Assembly: GCF_040957575.1 (NCBI RefSeq)
Contig: NZ_CP162601.1
Location: 1,054,001 to 1,118,000, forward strand
Direction: 5' to 3'
Origin: Vibrio sp. HB236076
GTDB taxonomy: Bacteria > Pseudomonadota > Gammaproteobacteria > Enterobacterales > Vibrionaceae
DNA length: 64,000 nucleotides
Shown here: positions 9,657-18,126 of the stretch, one piece after another
Numbering within the stretch: position 1 is the first letter of the stretch
How the letters are laid out: the number at the start of each line of letters is the position of its first letter
Notes under the pieces: generated by a model
What the model was told of the DNA's origin: nothing
Seen by the model: the letters and a program-made list of their open reading frames with translations, nothing else
Database searches by the model: none
Position numbers and translations under genes: made by a program

Positions 9657-10298
9657 GTGTTATCGCTAGAAAATGTAACCGTTCGTCGTGGGCAACAAAA
9701 GATCGTCTCGGCTCTGAGCGTCGATTTTTCTGCTGGAGAGATTTGGCAAGTGATTGGCCCGAATGGTTGCGGTAAGAGTACATTATTACAGGTGATTAAC
9801 GGCATGAGACCGGCCAATAACGGTCGCGTTTTGTTTTCTGGTCAACCGTTCGATACGCCTGATAGCCATTATGCTACGCAACGGCTTTTTATCGGTCATG
9901 ACAATGGTGTCAATCCGGTTTTTACGCCAAGAGAAGAGCTTGGCTTTTTTGCTGACATGAACAAATTATGTGATGAGGTCGGTAAACCCGCCCCCCATTC
10001 AGTGTCTGAAGCGTTAGTTAAAGTAGGGCTAAGCAAGGTCGCCGATGAGCCGATTTGTCGACTGTCGTCAGGGCAGCAACGGCGAGTGGCTTTGGCAAAG
10101 TTATGGTTGAGCTCAGCGCGAGTTTGGGTATTAGATGAGCCGTTTAATACGCTTGATACTGAGGGGATCACTCTGATCACCCAACAAATAAGCCAGTTTG
10201 CCATGCAGGGCGGTTTGGTTATTTTTACCTCACACCAAGAGACGGATCTTTTTCCCCTTCCCATACGACCATTGGTGTTGTCTGACTATGTTATTTAA
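9657..10298 (+). CDS. ccmA: Heme exporter ATPase CcmA
   Basis: ATPase of the CcmABCD complex, which releases holo-CcmE during cytochrome c maturation. The 213-residue protein has Walker [13 protein letters not shown] signature LSSGQQRR and Walker B VWVLDEP. The start codon is GTG 9657. It opens the ccm operon 21 bases after the DUF2802 gene, so read-through from the chemotaxis operon is possible. The end overlaps ccmB by 11 bases. Confidence 0.95.
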   Translation: MLSLENVTVRRGQQKIVSALSVDFSAGEIWQVIGPNGCGKSTLLQVINGMRPANNGRVLFSGQPFDTPDSHYATQRLFIGHDNGVNPVFTPREELGFFADMNKLCDEVGKPAPHSVSEALVKVGLSKVADEPICRLSSGQQRRVALAKLWLSSARVWVLDEPFNTLDTEGITLITQQISQFAMQGGLVIFTSHQETDLFPLPIRPLVLSDYVI

Positions 10299-10959
10299 TG
10301 TCTTTTGCGTACTACTGCGTCGGGAGCTACGCCACCATTGGCGCAATAAGGCCGATATTGTTCACCCGCTGATCTTTTTTCTTCTGGTCTTGTCTTTGTT
10401 GGGGTTATCCATGGGACATCAGCAGCAATCGTTACATAACTTAGCGCCTCATTTGGTGTGGATAAGTGTGTTGCTCTCGGTGTTAATGTCGTTTGATAAA
10501 GTGTTTAAACCGGATTTGACCAGTGGTGTTTTACTGCAACATTTTATGCGACCCAAGGGGATTTACCCGATGATTGCGGCCAAAATGTGTTCTCATTGGC
10601 TAGTGACTTGCTTGCCATTATTGATTTTTATGCCAATCATTAAGCTCGTTTTTGACCTGCCATGGGACGCTCTTGGCGTGTTAACCCTGTCGCTTTTAAT
10701 TGGGGTTTTGGCCCTCACTGCTATTGGTACTATGGCTGAGTCTTTGGCCTTAGCGAAAGCCAAAAGCAATTATTTGGTGGCTTTGATTTGTCTGCCACTG
10801 CAAGTGCCCGTATTGCTGTTTGCCCTTTCTATGATGGAAAGTGCTCACTTTATGCCTAGAGTTCAGGCTTATTTGGCCTTATTGGTCGCGTTTAGCTTAT
10901 TGACGTGTGTGTTTTGTCCATTTGTCACTAAACAAGCATTAACCATCAATTTACAGTAG
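10288..10959 (+). CDS. ccmB: Heme exporter membrane protein CcmB
   Basis: Membrane subunit of CcmABCD. The 223-residue protein has about six hydrophobic segments and begins [20 protein letters not shown], typical of CcmB. The start is set at ATG 10288, inside the end of ccmA. Longer in-frame starts (10198) lie in the ccmA coding region and would add a non-homologous extension. Length agrees with the ~220 residues of the family. Confidence 0.93.
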   Translation: MLFNVFCVLLRRELRHHWRNKADIVHPLIFFLLVLSLLGLSMGHQQQSLHNLAPHLVWISVLLSVLMSFDKVFKPDLTSGVLLQHFMRPKGIYPMIAAKMCSHWLVTCLPLLIFMPIIKLVFDLPWDALGVLTLSLLIGVLALTAIGTMAESLALAKAKSNYLVALICLPLQVPVLLFALSMMESAHFMPRVQAYLALLVAFSLLTCVFCPFVTKQALTINLQ

Positions 10960-10969
10960 AAGTTAATTT

Positions 10970-11707
10970 ATGTGGAAGTCACTGCATTGGGCTGCTAACC
11001 CTCAACAACTGTATTTCTTTTGCCAGCGCTATTACAAGCGAATGGTCTGGGTCTCCACTTTGGTCCTGTTCATTGGGTTAACATGGGGAATAGCCTGGGC
11101 ACCGACGGACTATCAACAAGGTGACAGTTTTCGGATTATTTATTTGCATGTGCCTACGGCGATATTGTCGATGGCGGTGTATTTTGCTATGGCAGTGTGT
11201 GCCTTTATCGCTTTTGTTTGGCAATGGAAAGTATGTCACTACTTGATGCGGGCCTTGGCTCCTTTAGGCGCATTAATGACAGTGCTCGCTTTGTGTACCG
11301 GCTCAATGTGGGGCAAACCCATGTGGGGGGCGTGGTGGGTTTGGGATGCAAGATTAACGTCAGAGTTGATTTTGCTTTTTTTGTACCTTGGTGTGATAGC
11401 TTTATATCAAGCGTTTGATGAGCCATTACCCGGTTTGAAAGCGGCGGGGTTACTGGCCATGATTGGCTCGGTGAATTTGCCCATTATTCACTACTCAGTG
11501 GTATGGTGGAACACCCTACATCAAGGCGCTTCTCTGTTTAAGTTCTCGGCTCCTTCCATTCACTCTTCAATGCTTTGGCCATTGTTACTGACACTATTTG
11601 GCTTTTTCTTGTGGGTACTCGCCATGGCGATGAAACGGCTTCAGATCACAATTCTCGAATTAGAAAGCCATCGTCACTGGTTGACAGAAACGGTGGATAA
11701 GGAGTGA
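10970..11707 (+). CDS. ccmC: Heme exporter protein CcmC
   Basis: Delivers heme to CcmE at the periplasmic face. The 245-residue protein has six predicted membrane segments and the heme-handling tryptophan-rich WWD motif (WGAWWVWDARLTSEL). Conserved His residues occur in IIYLHVPTA and LPIIHYSVVWW. It begins 10 bases after ccmB, and its TGA overlaps the ccmD start. Confidence 0.95.
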   Translation: MWKSLHWAANPQQLYFFCQRYYKRMVWVSTLVLFIGLTWGIAWAPTDYQQGDSFRIIYLHVPTAILSMAVYFAMAVCAFIAFVWQWKVCHYLMRALAPLGALMTVLALCTGSMWGKPMWGAWWVWDARLTSELILLFLYLGVIALYQAFDEPLPGLKAAGLLAMIGSVNLPIIHYSVVWWNTLHQGASLFKFSAPSIHSSMLWPLLLTLFGFFLWVLAMAMKRLQITILELESHRHWLTETVDKE

Positions 11708-11880
11708 TGATGTTGCAATCCCTTTTCGAATGGGCTGCCATGGGCGGCTATGGTTTTTATGTTTGGGGCAGCTTGTCCGTCACGGTTACCGCGATGTTGT
11801 GCTGTGTTTTTAGCTTGCACTGTCGCCACCATGCTTTGCTCAAAAAAAGACAGCAACGCCAGAATAACGAAAATCTGTAA
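11707..11880 (+). CDS. ccmD: Heme exporter small subunit CcmD
   Basis: Small membrane subunit that holds CcmC and CcmE together in the CcmABCD complex. The 57-residue product begins MMLQSLFEWAAMGGYGFYVW, which contains the family hallmark of an N-terminal FxxMGGYxxYVW stretch. One membrane helix follows, then a basic cytoplasmic tail (LLKKRQQRQ). ATG 11707 overlaps the ccmC stop; a second ATG at 11710 is equally possible. Position between ccmC and ccmE fits exactly. Confidence 0.93.
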   Translation: MMLQSLFEWAAMGGYGFYVWGSLSVTVTAMLCCVFSLHCRHHALLKKRQQRQNNENL

Positions 11881-11891
11881 GGTCAATGGCA

Positions 11892-12389
11892 ATGAACGTA
11901 AGACGTCGTCAAAGGTTAATGGTTGCGCTGAGTTTGGTGTGTGTGCTGTCTGTCGCTGCGGCATTGATTACCTATTCACTGCGCCAAAATATCAACTTGT
12001 TTTATACACCAGAGCAAGTTATTCACGGTCGAAGTGACGGTCGTCAAGTCGAGGCTAATCAGGTGATTCGCCTTGGTGGTGTGGTGGTTAAAGGCAGTGT
12101 CAAACGCGACTCAAAAAGTTTGTCGGTCCATTTTTTACTGACAAATAATGGCCGTGATAACGTTGCGGTTGAATACACGGGGATTTTACCTGACCTTTTT
12201 CGTGAAGGACAAGGCATCGTCGCTGAAGGACGCTTAGATGAAACAAAAACACTGCTGGCGACTCAGGTGTTGGCAAAACATGACGAAAACTACCAACCTC
12301 CCGGTGTGTCGGTATTGCCGTTAAGCGATGACAAATCAGAAGTCTCGCTGGTGCCCTCTCTTAAACGCAACAGTGAGGTCAAACCATGA
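11892..12389 (+). CDS. ccmE: Cytochrome c-type biogenesis heme chaperone CcmE
   Basis: Periplasmic heme chaperone that binds heme covalently before handing it to CcmF/H. The protein has 165 residues: an N-terminal signal anchor (about residues 8-28), a beta-barrel domain, and the heme-binding His130 in LAKHDENYQPP. ATG 11892 is chosen over ATG 11886 because the AAGG ribosome site is nine bases from it and the family begins MN(V/I)RR. The stop overlaps ccmF by four bases. Confidence 0.94.
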   Translation: MNVRRRQRLMVALSLVCVLSVAAALITYSLRQNINLFYTPEQVIHGRSDGRQVEANQVIRLGGVVVKGSVKRDSKSLSVHFLLTNNGRDNVAVEYTGILPDLFREGQGIVAEGRLDETKTLLATQVLAKHDENYQPPGVSVLPLSDDKSEVSLVPSLKRNSEVKP

Positions 12390-14347
12390 CCTTGAGCGCT
12401 GATATCGGCTGGTGGTGCTTGGTTTTGGCCTTAGCTTTGGCTTTGGTATTGAGTGTATTCCCTTTGTATGGCGCGCTGACTCAGCGTGCAGAGTATCAAA
12501 AGTTAGCCAGTCCTCTGGCTTTTGCCGTGTTTTTGTTCACCTTGTTGGCTTACCTCAGTCTAAGTTGGGCGTTTTATCACGATGATTTCTCATTGAGGTA
12601 TGTAGCCAGTCATTCAAATCGCTTGTTGCCTTGGTATTACAAACTCAGTGCAGTGTGGGGGGGGCATGAAGGCTCATTGTTGTTGTGGGTGTGGATTCAG
12701 GCTGGCTGGCTTGCCGCGGTCGCCAAATGGAGCCAAAAATTACCCGAGCAGGAAAGCGCCCGTTTGTTAGCCGTGATGGGGATGATATGCGCAGGCTTTT
12801 TGCTGTTTATTATCGCCACGTCAAATCCCTTTGAACGGACTTTTCCCGCTTACCCAGTCGATGGCGTGGATCTTAATCCCTTATTGCAAGACCCGGGCTT
12901 AATTCTTCATCCGCCGCTACTTTATATGGGGTATGTGGGCTTCTCGGTGTCTTTTGCTTTTGCTATCAGCGCTCTGATTTCAGGTAATTTAGATGGAGTT
13001 TGGGCAAGGTGGTCACGGCCTTGGACCACGCTTGCTTGGCTGAGTTTGACTTTGGGGATCGCTTTAGGATCATGGTGGGCGTACACCGAATTAGGCTGGG
13101 GCGGATGGTGGTTTTGGGACCCAGTAGAAAACGCCTCACTCATGCCTTGGCTAGCGGGCACGGCTTTACTGCACTCATTGGCGGTCACCGAAAAACGAGC
13201 CACATTCAAAGCTTGGACCGTATTGCTGGCGATCATGACCTTTTCTTTGAGCTTACTGGGGACGTTTCTAGTCCGCTCCGGGGTCTTGGTCTCGGTGCAT
13301 TCCTTTGCCGCGGATCCACAGCGAGGGTTGTTTATCCTCGCATTACTGTGTTTAGTGATTGGCGGCTCTTTACTGCTGTTTGCACTGCGAGGCCAGTCAA
13401 TTCGTTCATCGACATACTTTTCTGTGTTGTCACGAGAAAATGCCCTCCTGCTCAATAATCTGTTGCTGATGACGGCGTTAGTTATCGTGTTTGTCGGTAC
13501 GCTTTTTCCTCTGGTCTATCAACAAATCGGCTGGGGGGATCTCAGTATCGGGGCTCCTTTTTACAATCAATTGTTCGCCCTTTTATCACTGCCATTGATG
13601 TTGGTACTTGGCCTGACACCTTTGATTCGCTGGCGTCAGCAACCACCGGGTCAGCTTTATCACAAGTTACTTATGGCCGGTTTGTTCTCTTTCACTCTCA
13701 GTGTGATGTTCGTGTGGTTGAGTCCATTTGAGTTTTATTGGTTGGTTTGGTTGATCGTGGTACTTTGTGCATGGGTGTGTATTTTACACGGGGTCGATAT
13801 CCACACTAAGGCGACTCAAAGACACGCTTTTTTCAAAGGATTGAGGAAACTCAAAGCCAGTTATTGGGCCATGCAGTTGGGGCATCTGGGACTCTTAGTC
13901 ACTATTATTGGCATTACCTTTGTCGAGCATTACAGCACAGAGCGAGAAGTTAGGATGACACCAAGTGGCGCCTCTTATGTCATTGCTGGGTTTCAAGTGA
14001 CCTTTGATAGCTTGTCGTCGATCCCGTCAAAGCGATACGATAGCTTGGTGGGGCGCTTTTCCCTCAGAAAAGAGCAAACCATCGCAGATACCCTTGTGGC
14101 AGAAAAACGCTATTATCGCGTCGCCAAAACAGTGATGACAGAAGTGGGACTGTATCGTTCGCTGTGGGGGGATGTCTATATTGCGTTAGGTGAGCCCCTT
14201 GAGGATGGCCAAACCTGGGCCATACGTTTGTATCACAAACCTTTAATTGCGTGGATATGGGGTGGGGCAATCTTAATGGCCTTGGCTGGATTAATCGCTG
14301 TTGCCGATAAGCGCTACCGTTTAAAACCCATAGGAGTCAGGCGATGA
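12386..14347 (+). CDS. ccmF: Cytochrome c heme lyase subunit CcmF
   Basis: Large membrane subunit of the heme lyase that attaches heme to apocytochrome c. The 653-residue protein has many hydrophobic segments. It carries the WWD heme motif GWGGWWFWDPVENASL, preceded by GGHEGSLLLW and followed by conserved His residues (HSFAADPQRG). A periplasmic domain lies near the C-terminus before a last membrane helix. ATGA overlaps link it to ccmE and to the next gene. Confidence 0.96.
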   Translation: MTLSADIGWWCLVLALALALVLSVFPLYGALTQRAEYQKLASPLAFAVFLFTLLAYLSLSWAFYHDDFSLRYVASHSNRLLPWYYKLSAVWGGHEGSLLLWVWIQAGWLAAVAKWSQKLPEQESARLLAVMGMICAGFLLFIIATSNPFERTFPAYPVDGVDLNPLLQDPGLILHPPLLYMGYVGFSVSFAFAISALISGNLDGVWARWSRPWTTLAWLSLTLGIALGSWWAYTELGWGGWWFWDPVENASLMPWLAGTALLHSLAVTEKRATFKAWTVLLAIMTFSLSLLGTFLVRSGVLVSVHSFAADPQRGLFILALLCLVIGGSLLLFALRGQSIRSSTYFSVLSRENALLLNNLLLMTALVIVFVGTLFPLVYQQIGWGDLSIGAPFYNQLFALLSLPLMLVLGLTPLIRWRQQPPGQLYHKLLMAGLFSFTLSVMFVWLSPFEFYWLVWLIVVLCAWVCILHGVDIHTKATQRHAFFKGLRKLKASYWAMQLGHLGLLVTIIGITFVEHYSTEREVRMTPSGASYVIAGFQVTFDSLSSIPSKRYDSLVGRFSLRKEQTIADTLVAEKRYYRVAKTVMTEVGLYRSLWGDVYIALGEPLEDGQTWAIRLYHKPLIAWIWGGAILMALAGLIAVADKRYRLKPIGVRR

Positions 14348-14895
14348 ACAAACGTGTTTTTTGGTTTGTGCCATTGATGGTCTTTTTGTTATTAATGGTC
14401 GGATTTGTTGTAAAACTCGATACGCTTCAAGACCGTCCCGAGACGGCATTAGACTCGGCGCTAATTGGCCAGCCTTTACCACAGGTATGGAGTGACGATT
14501 TATCGGACTTGTCCAAACGCCATCGACTCGACGCATTGTCTGGGCAACCATTTTTACTCAACGTGTGGGCAACATGGTGTCCAACGTGTTTGGCTGAGCA
14601 TCAGTTTTTAGGTCAATTAAAGCAGCAAGGCGTGACGATTATTGGTATTAACTATAAAGATCAGCGTCAACAGGCTTTGGAATGGCTCAATCAATACGGC
14701 AATCCCTACCAACTCTCGCTTTATGATCCCAAGGGGGAGCTAGGCATAGAGCTTGGTGTGTACGGTGCACCAGAAACATTTTACATCGACGAACAAGGCG
14801 TGATCCGGTATCGATGGGTTGGTGAAATGAATCAAAGCACCTGGGATAAGGTATTTAAAGACAGGTTCGCCGGTGCACAAAGGGAATCCATGTGA
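14344..14895 (+). CDS. dsbE: Thiol:disulfide interchange protein DsbE (CcmG)
   Basis: Membrane-anchored periplasmic thioredoxin that keeps the cysteines of apocytochrome c reduced. The 183-residue protein has an N-terminal membrane anchor (about residues 5-22), a thioredoxin fold with active site WATWCPTC, and the cis-Pro loop in YGAPETFYID. The ATGA overlap with ccmF and GTGA overlap with ccmH mark one translation-coupled operon. Confidence 0.95.
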   Translation: MNKRVFWFVPLMVFLLLMVGFVVKLDTLQDRPETALDSALIGQPLPQVWSDDLSDLSKRHRLDALSGQPFLLNVWATWCPTCLAEHQFLGQLKQQGVTIIGINYKDQRQQALEWLNQYGNPYQLSLYDPKGELGIELGVYGAPETFYIDEQGVIRYRWVGEMNQSTWDKVFKDRFAGAQRESM

Positions 14896-15383
14896 AAGCC
14901 ATCATCATTTTATATGCCATGCTCCTGTCGTGTTTTACTTGGGCGGCCGTCGATGCGTTTGAGTTTGATACTCCGCAGCAAGAAGCGCAATATTACGACT
15001 TAATTCACGAATTGCGTTGCCCGAAATGCCAAAATAACAGCATCGCGGATTCCAATGCCGAGTTAGCAGGCGATTTGCGACTTAAAGTTTATCAACTGAC
15101 AATGCAAGGCGATTCGAAAGCGGAGATCAAAGCATATTTGGTTGCTCGATACGGTATTTTCATTGATTATCGTCCACCGGTCACCAGGGCAACATTACTG
15201 CTTTGGGTATTACCACTGGTGCCATTTTTGGTCGGTTTTGTGTTTATTGTGCGCCGACAACGCCAGTTCAAACGGCAACCTAAGTCAGACTGGGGAGTGG
15301 CGCAAGAGCAGGCTTTTCAGAAAAAAATGTCGCAGTCGACCACTGACACGTGCGATGAGTCGTCTCGCAAAGGGGGACAATAA
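14892..15383 (+). CDS. ccmH: Cytochrome c maturation thioreductase CcmH
   Basis: Membrane-bound thiol oxidoreductase of the heme lyase complex. The 163-residue protein has a signal peptide (about residues 1-18), the active-site motif LRCPKCQN, a three-helix domain and one membrane segment (about residues 103-120) before a polar tail. The start codon is GTG 14892, overlapping the dsbE stop. The length corresponds to the short CcmH/CycL type, with the TPR part encoded separately by ccmI. Confidence 0.94.
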   Translation: MKAIIILYAMLLSCFTWAAVDAFEFDTPQQEAQYYDLIHELRCPKCQNNSIADSNAELAGDLRLKVYQLTMQGDSKAEIKAYLVARYGIFIDYRPPVTRATLLLWVLPLVPFLVGFVFIVRRQRQFKRQPKSDWGVAQEQAFQKKMSQSTTDTCDESSRKGGQ

Positions 15384-16255
15384 TGGTGTTACTGGCGATC
15401 GGCCTTGGGCTTTTTTTACTCGCCTTATTGTTTTTTATCCCAGTTCAATGGGGAAGGCGAACTGAAATAAGTCGCAATCAGCTCAACAGTCTGGTGGTGG
15501 CTCAACGTCTGGATGAGATGGCCGTTGAGGCGTCCGATGAAGCTCATCGCCAAGTATTAGAGCAAGAGGCTAAACGGGATTTTATCGACCAAAGTGGAGA
15601 AGGTGAACGCGATGCTCAACCGCTTTCTCGTGTCGTCGAACCCCCTCGTCAAGAGGGCCGCCGAGCTTACTGGCTGGCAGCGTCGGCGTTTTGCGCGCTG
15701 GTGGTTGTGGTCGCTTTGCTCAGTGGCCATGTGTCCAACAGGGTCTATTGGCAACAACAACTCGAGTCTGGCGAGATCACGATACCTTCTGACGCCGTAT
15801 TGTCACGGCAAACCTTAGTAACGCTTTATTTGCAACAGCGTGCGAAATTGGCCAAAGAGCCACAGCAACCGTCGGGCTGGGCAACGCTCTCCGAATGGGC
15901 GCTGCAACTAGGGCAAGGAGAAGATGCAATCAATGCGGCAACACGGGCTCATCAGCAAGACAAAGACAATCCAGCGTTCGCTTTGCAATATGCTAAAGTG
16001 AAGGTCATGACAGGCAGCGGTTCAGAGTCGGCGAGGCAAATATTACTCTCACAAGCCAAGTATTCGCCATTAAACCCGGAAGTCTTTGTCCTTTTAGGGG
16101 TTGATGCTTATCAACAAGCGCATTACCAAAGCGCGCTTGCTTTTTGGTCTATCGCCCAGTCCAATGGTGCGGCGAAACAGATCCCTCAGTACCCAGTGAC
16201 TCAATATATCCAATCTGCATTACAAAAAACGCAAGCGTCGACCGCCGTGGAGTAA
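15383..16255 (+). CDS. ccmI: Cytochrome c maturation TPR protein CcmI
   Basis: Apocytochrome c chaperone of the heme lyase. The 290-residue protein has two membrane segments (about residues 3-18 and 95-113) separated by a charged cytoplasmic loop, as usual for CcmI. A periplasmic TPR region follows (from PSGWATLSEWALQLGQ through LLGVDAYQQAHYQSALAFW). It starts on the last base of ccmH (TAATG) and ends the ccm operon. Confidence 0.92.
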   Translation: MVLLAIGLGLFLLALLFFIPVQWGRRTEISRNQLNSLVVAQRLDEMAVEASDEAHRQVLEQEAKRDFIDQSGEGERDAQPLSRVVEPPRQEGRRAYWLAASAFCALVVVVALLSGHVSNRVYWQQQLESGEITIPSDAVLSRQTLVTLYLQQRAKLAKEPQQPSGWATLSEWALQLGQGEDAINAATRAHQQDKDNPAFALQYAKVKVMTGSGSESARQILLSQAKYSPLNPEVFVLLGVDAYQQAHYQSALAFWSIAQSNGAAKQIPQYPVTQYIQSALQKTQASTAVE

Positions 16256-16481
16256 TGTCTTGATAACAGTAAGAAGTTGCGTTTTATTCATACTTAAAGT
16301 TACGTCATATCAGTCAAAAAAATTGCGCAATTTAGGTCATATTGGCTTGGCATCAGTGAATTGACACGGGTTAATATTGACTTCTTTACCCGAACATGGG
16401 TAAATTTCCCAATCTTTAACTAAAATGAAACGCTGTTTTATTTCAGGAGCGGTTTATTTCGATGTATACGGGCCACATTTC

Positions 16482-17231
16482 ATGACCAATCGACTCGCCA
16501 TCTATGCAGTGGCTTTCGCAACATTATTACTCACCGCGTGTAGCAGTAAGCCAGAAACCGACGACGCTAGCTCGGTCAATGACCCAATAGAAGGGGTTAA
16601 CCGCGTTATGTGGACACTAAACTACGATTACATCGATCCTTACTTCTTAAGACCCGTGTCACTTGCCTACGTTGATTATACTCCATCACCTTTGCGCACC
16701 GGCTTAAAAAACTTTTTTTCCAACCTCGATGAGCCGTCAAGCATGGTCAATAACTTGCTCATGGGCAATGGCGGCCAAGCGATGGATAATTTAGGCCGTT
16801 TTGTGATTAATACTACCTTTGGCGTTTTGGGTTTGTTTGATGTCGCTTCTTATGCCGGTTTGTCGAAAATCGATGACCGCTCCTTTGGCGATACACTAGG
16901 GCATTACGGAGTGGGTAATGGACCTTATTTAATGTTGCCAGCCGCAGGGCCGAACACAGTGCGAGGGTTAACCGATACCGTCGACAGTTACTATTTCCCG
17001 CTGGCTTATTTAAACATTTGGGGCACCATAGGTAAGTTCATGGTACAAGGGATGGAAGCTCGAGCGTCGCTGGTGTCTCAAGAGTCCCAGCTGAACAATT
17101 CTCCGGATCCATATACATTAACAAGAGAAATCTATCTTCAGCACCAAGACTTTAAAGCGCAGATTGAGCAGCCTAAAGAAAACAAAGAAGAAGAAGATTA
17201 CTTAGACAGCTATTTAGACGACAATTTTTAG
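16482..17231 (+). CDS. mlaA: Outer-membrane lipid asymmetry lipoprotein MlaA (VacJ)
   Basis: Outer-membrane lipoprotein of the Mla pathway that removes misplaced phospholipids from the outer leaflet. With ATG 16482 the product has 249 residues, and the signal peptide ends in lipobox LTAC with Cys20. An in-frame ATG at 16425 would put 19 extra residues before the signal peptide, and neither start has a convincing ribosome site. Family hallmarks include DPIEGVNRVMW, NLDEPSSMVNNLLMG and DRSFGDTLGHYGVGNGPYLMLP. The Mla ABC genes are not in this window. Confidence 0.93.
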   Translation: MTNRLAIYAVAFATLLLTACSSKPETDDASSVNDPIEGVNRVMWTLNYDYIDPYFLRPVSLAYVDYTPSPLRTGLKNFFSNLDEPSSMVNNLLMGNGGQAMDNLGRFVINTTFGVLGLFDVASYAGLSKIDDRSFGDTLGHYGVGNGPYLMLPAAGPNTVRGLTDTVDSYYFPLAYLNIWGTIGKFMVQGMEARASLVSQESQLNNSPDPYTLTREIYLQHQDFKAQIEQPKENKEEEDYLDSYLDDNF

Positions 17232-17359
17232 CAACGAATGATCGCGACCGGATTGGACGAACGCCTACCTAGTTAAAGTTGGGGTCAACGTGCTCGATTA
17301 GTGATAGGACCAATGTGTAACCCGCTTGAGGTAATAAAAAGGCATTACTGCAAATGAAG

Positions 17360-17402
17360 TGACCCCCAATAGTTGGACACCAATTATTGAGGGTCTTTTT
17401 AT
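17360..17402 (+). terminator. Hairpin plus T-run after mlaA, resembling an IS3-type end
   Basis: Bases 17361-17395 form an imperfect palindrome (GACCC...GGGTC with internal CCAATA/TATTG pairing) followed by TTTTTATTT, which fits a rho-independent terminator for mlaA. Its left arm, TGACCCCCAATAGTTGGACA, looks like a terminal inverted repeat of IS3-family (IS150-like) elements. No transposase is adjacent. It sits in the space between mlaA and a convergent gene. Confidence 0.6.
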
Positions 17403-17978
17403 TTATGGCTGACTTTCATCGGTCTCTGATTGACAATAATTGTGTAAGCTCACCTTCAGAAATTGACTTAATACGTTGGCATCGTGAAACAGTTGCTCAC
17501 GGTTATTGTGGTTTAACACATTGATGCGACGCCCACCCTTAGTTAACAAATTCAATTCGTAGCACCAGTAACTCAGAGCGTGTTTGGGTTGTATTTTTTT
17601 CTCGTTGATCTGCAGCGACATAATATTACAGAGTTTGACTTGGCGGTCGCGACGATTCTTAAACACCCCGCGCTCTTTATCAAAACTCGCTATGCGCAAG
17701 AATGGCTGGATTAACGTTATCCCAAAAGTCGCAATAGCGACACCAAAACCAACAAGGAAAATGACCAGGTCAATTTGCCGAGTTGAGACAAGTAAAAAAC
17801 TGGCGAGCCCAATCAGAAAGAGCCCTACCACCACATACACGATGCAAAACATCATGGCGCTGATCGTCGGCTTTAGGTAAGCAATGTTGCCATTGATAAC
17901 AACAATGTGAGATAGGAACTTAGGCCCTTTTGCCAAGAGGGGAATGCTTAAATCTATCGTCAGGTAGTTAGACTTCAT
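17403..17978 (-). CDS. Membrane protein of unknown function
   Basis: I do not recognise this gene. The 191-residue product has two closely spaced membrane segments (about residues 43-62 and 70-92) flanked by cytoplasmic-looking parts. The C-terminal ~90 residues (KERGVFKNRRDRQVKLCNI, then a Leu-rich helix before HNNREQLFHDANVLSQFL) look like the membrane-anchored PH-like proteins found in many gammaproteobacteria; that is inference from pattern only. It is monocistronic, convergent with mlaA. Confidence 0.7.
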   Translation of the reverse strand: MKSNYLTIDLSIPLLAKGPKFLSHIVVINGNIAYLKPTISAMMFCIVYVVVGLFLIGLASFLLVSTRQIDLVIFLVGFGVAIATFGITLIQPFLRIASFDKERGVFKNRRDRQVKLCNIMSLQINEKKIQPKHALSYWCYELNLLTKGGRRINVLNHNNREQLFHDANVLSQFLKVSLHNYCQSETDESQP

Positions 17979-18059
17979 CGTATCAACCTATAGTAATTTA
18001 CCCGTGGCTAAACAGGGTAGGCGTTAAAAACCATATGCAGAAAAGAGCGAACGAATAAC

Positions 18060-18094
18060 AAAAAAAGGCTGTTAAACCAATCGTTAACAGCCTT
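18060..18094 (-). terminator. Rho-independent terminator of the AGCS symporter gene
   Basis: An eleven-base-pair stem (AAGGCTGTTAA at 18065-18075 with TTAACAGCCTT at 18084-18094, loop 8 bases). On the minus strand it is followed by a run of T residues (the A run ending at 18066). It lies about 33 bases downstream of the symporter stop. Confidence 0.85.
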
Positions 18095-18126
18095 AATATA
18101 GATCAGATTGTGCGCTTTAACTCATT

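Noticed and set aside
10198..10287. Longer ccmB start
   Set aside because: The extra 30 codons lie in ccmA coding sequence and match no CcmB N-terminus.
12922..13455. Antisense 177-codon ORF inside ccmF
   Set aside because: Shadow of ccmF with no recognisable domain or ribosome site.
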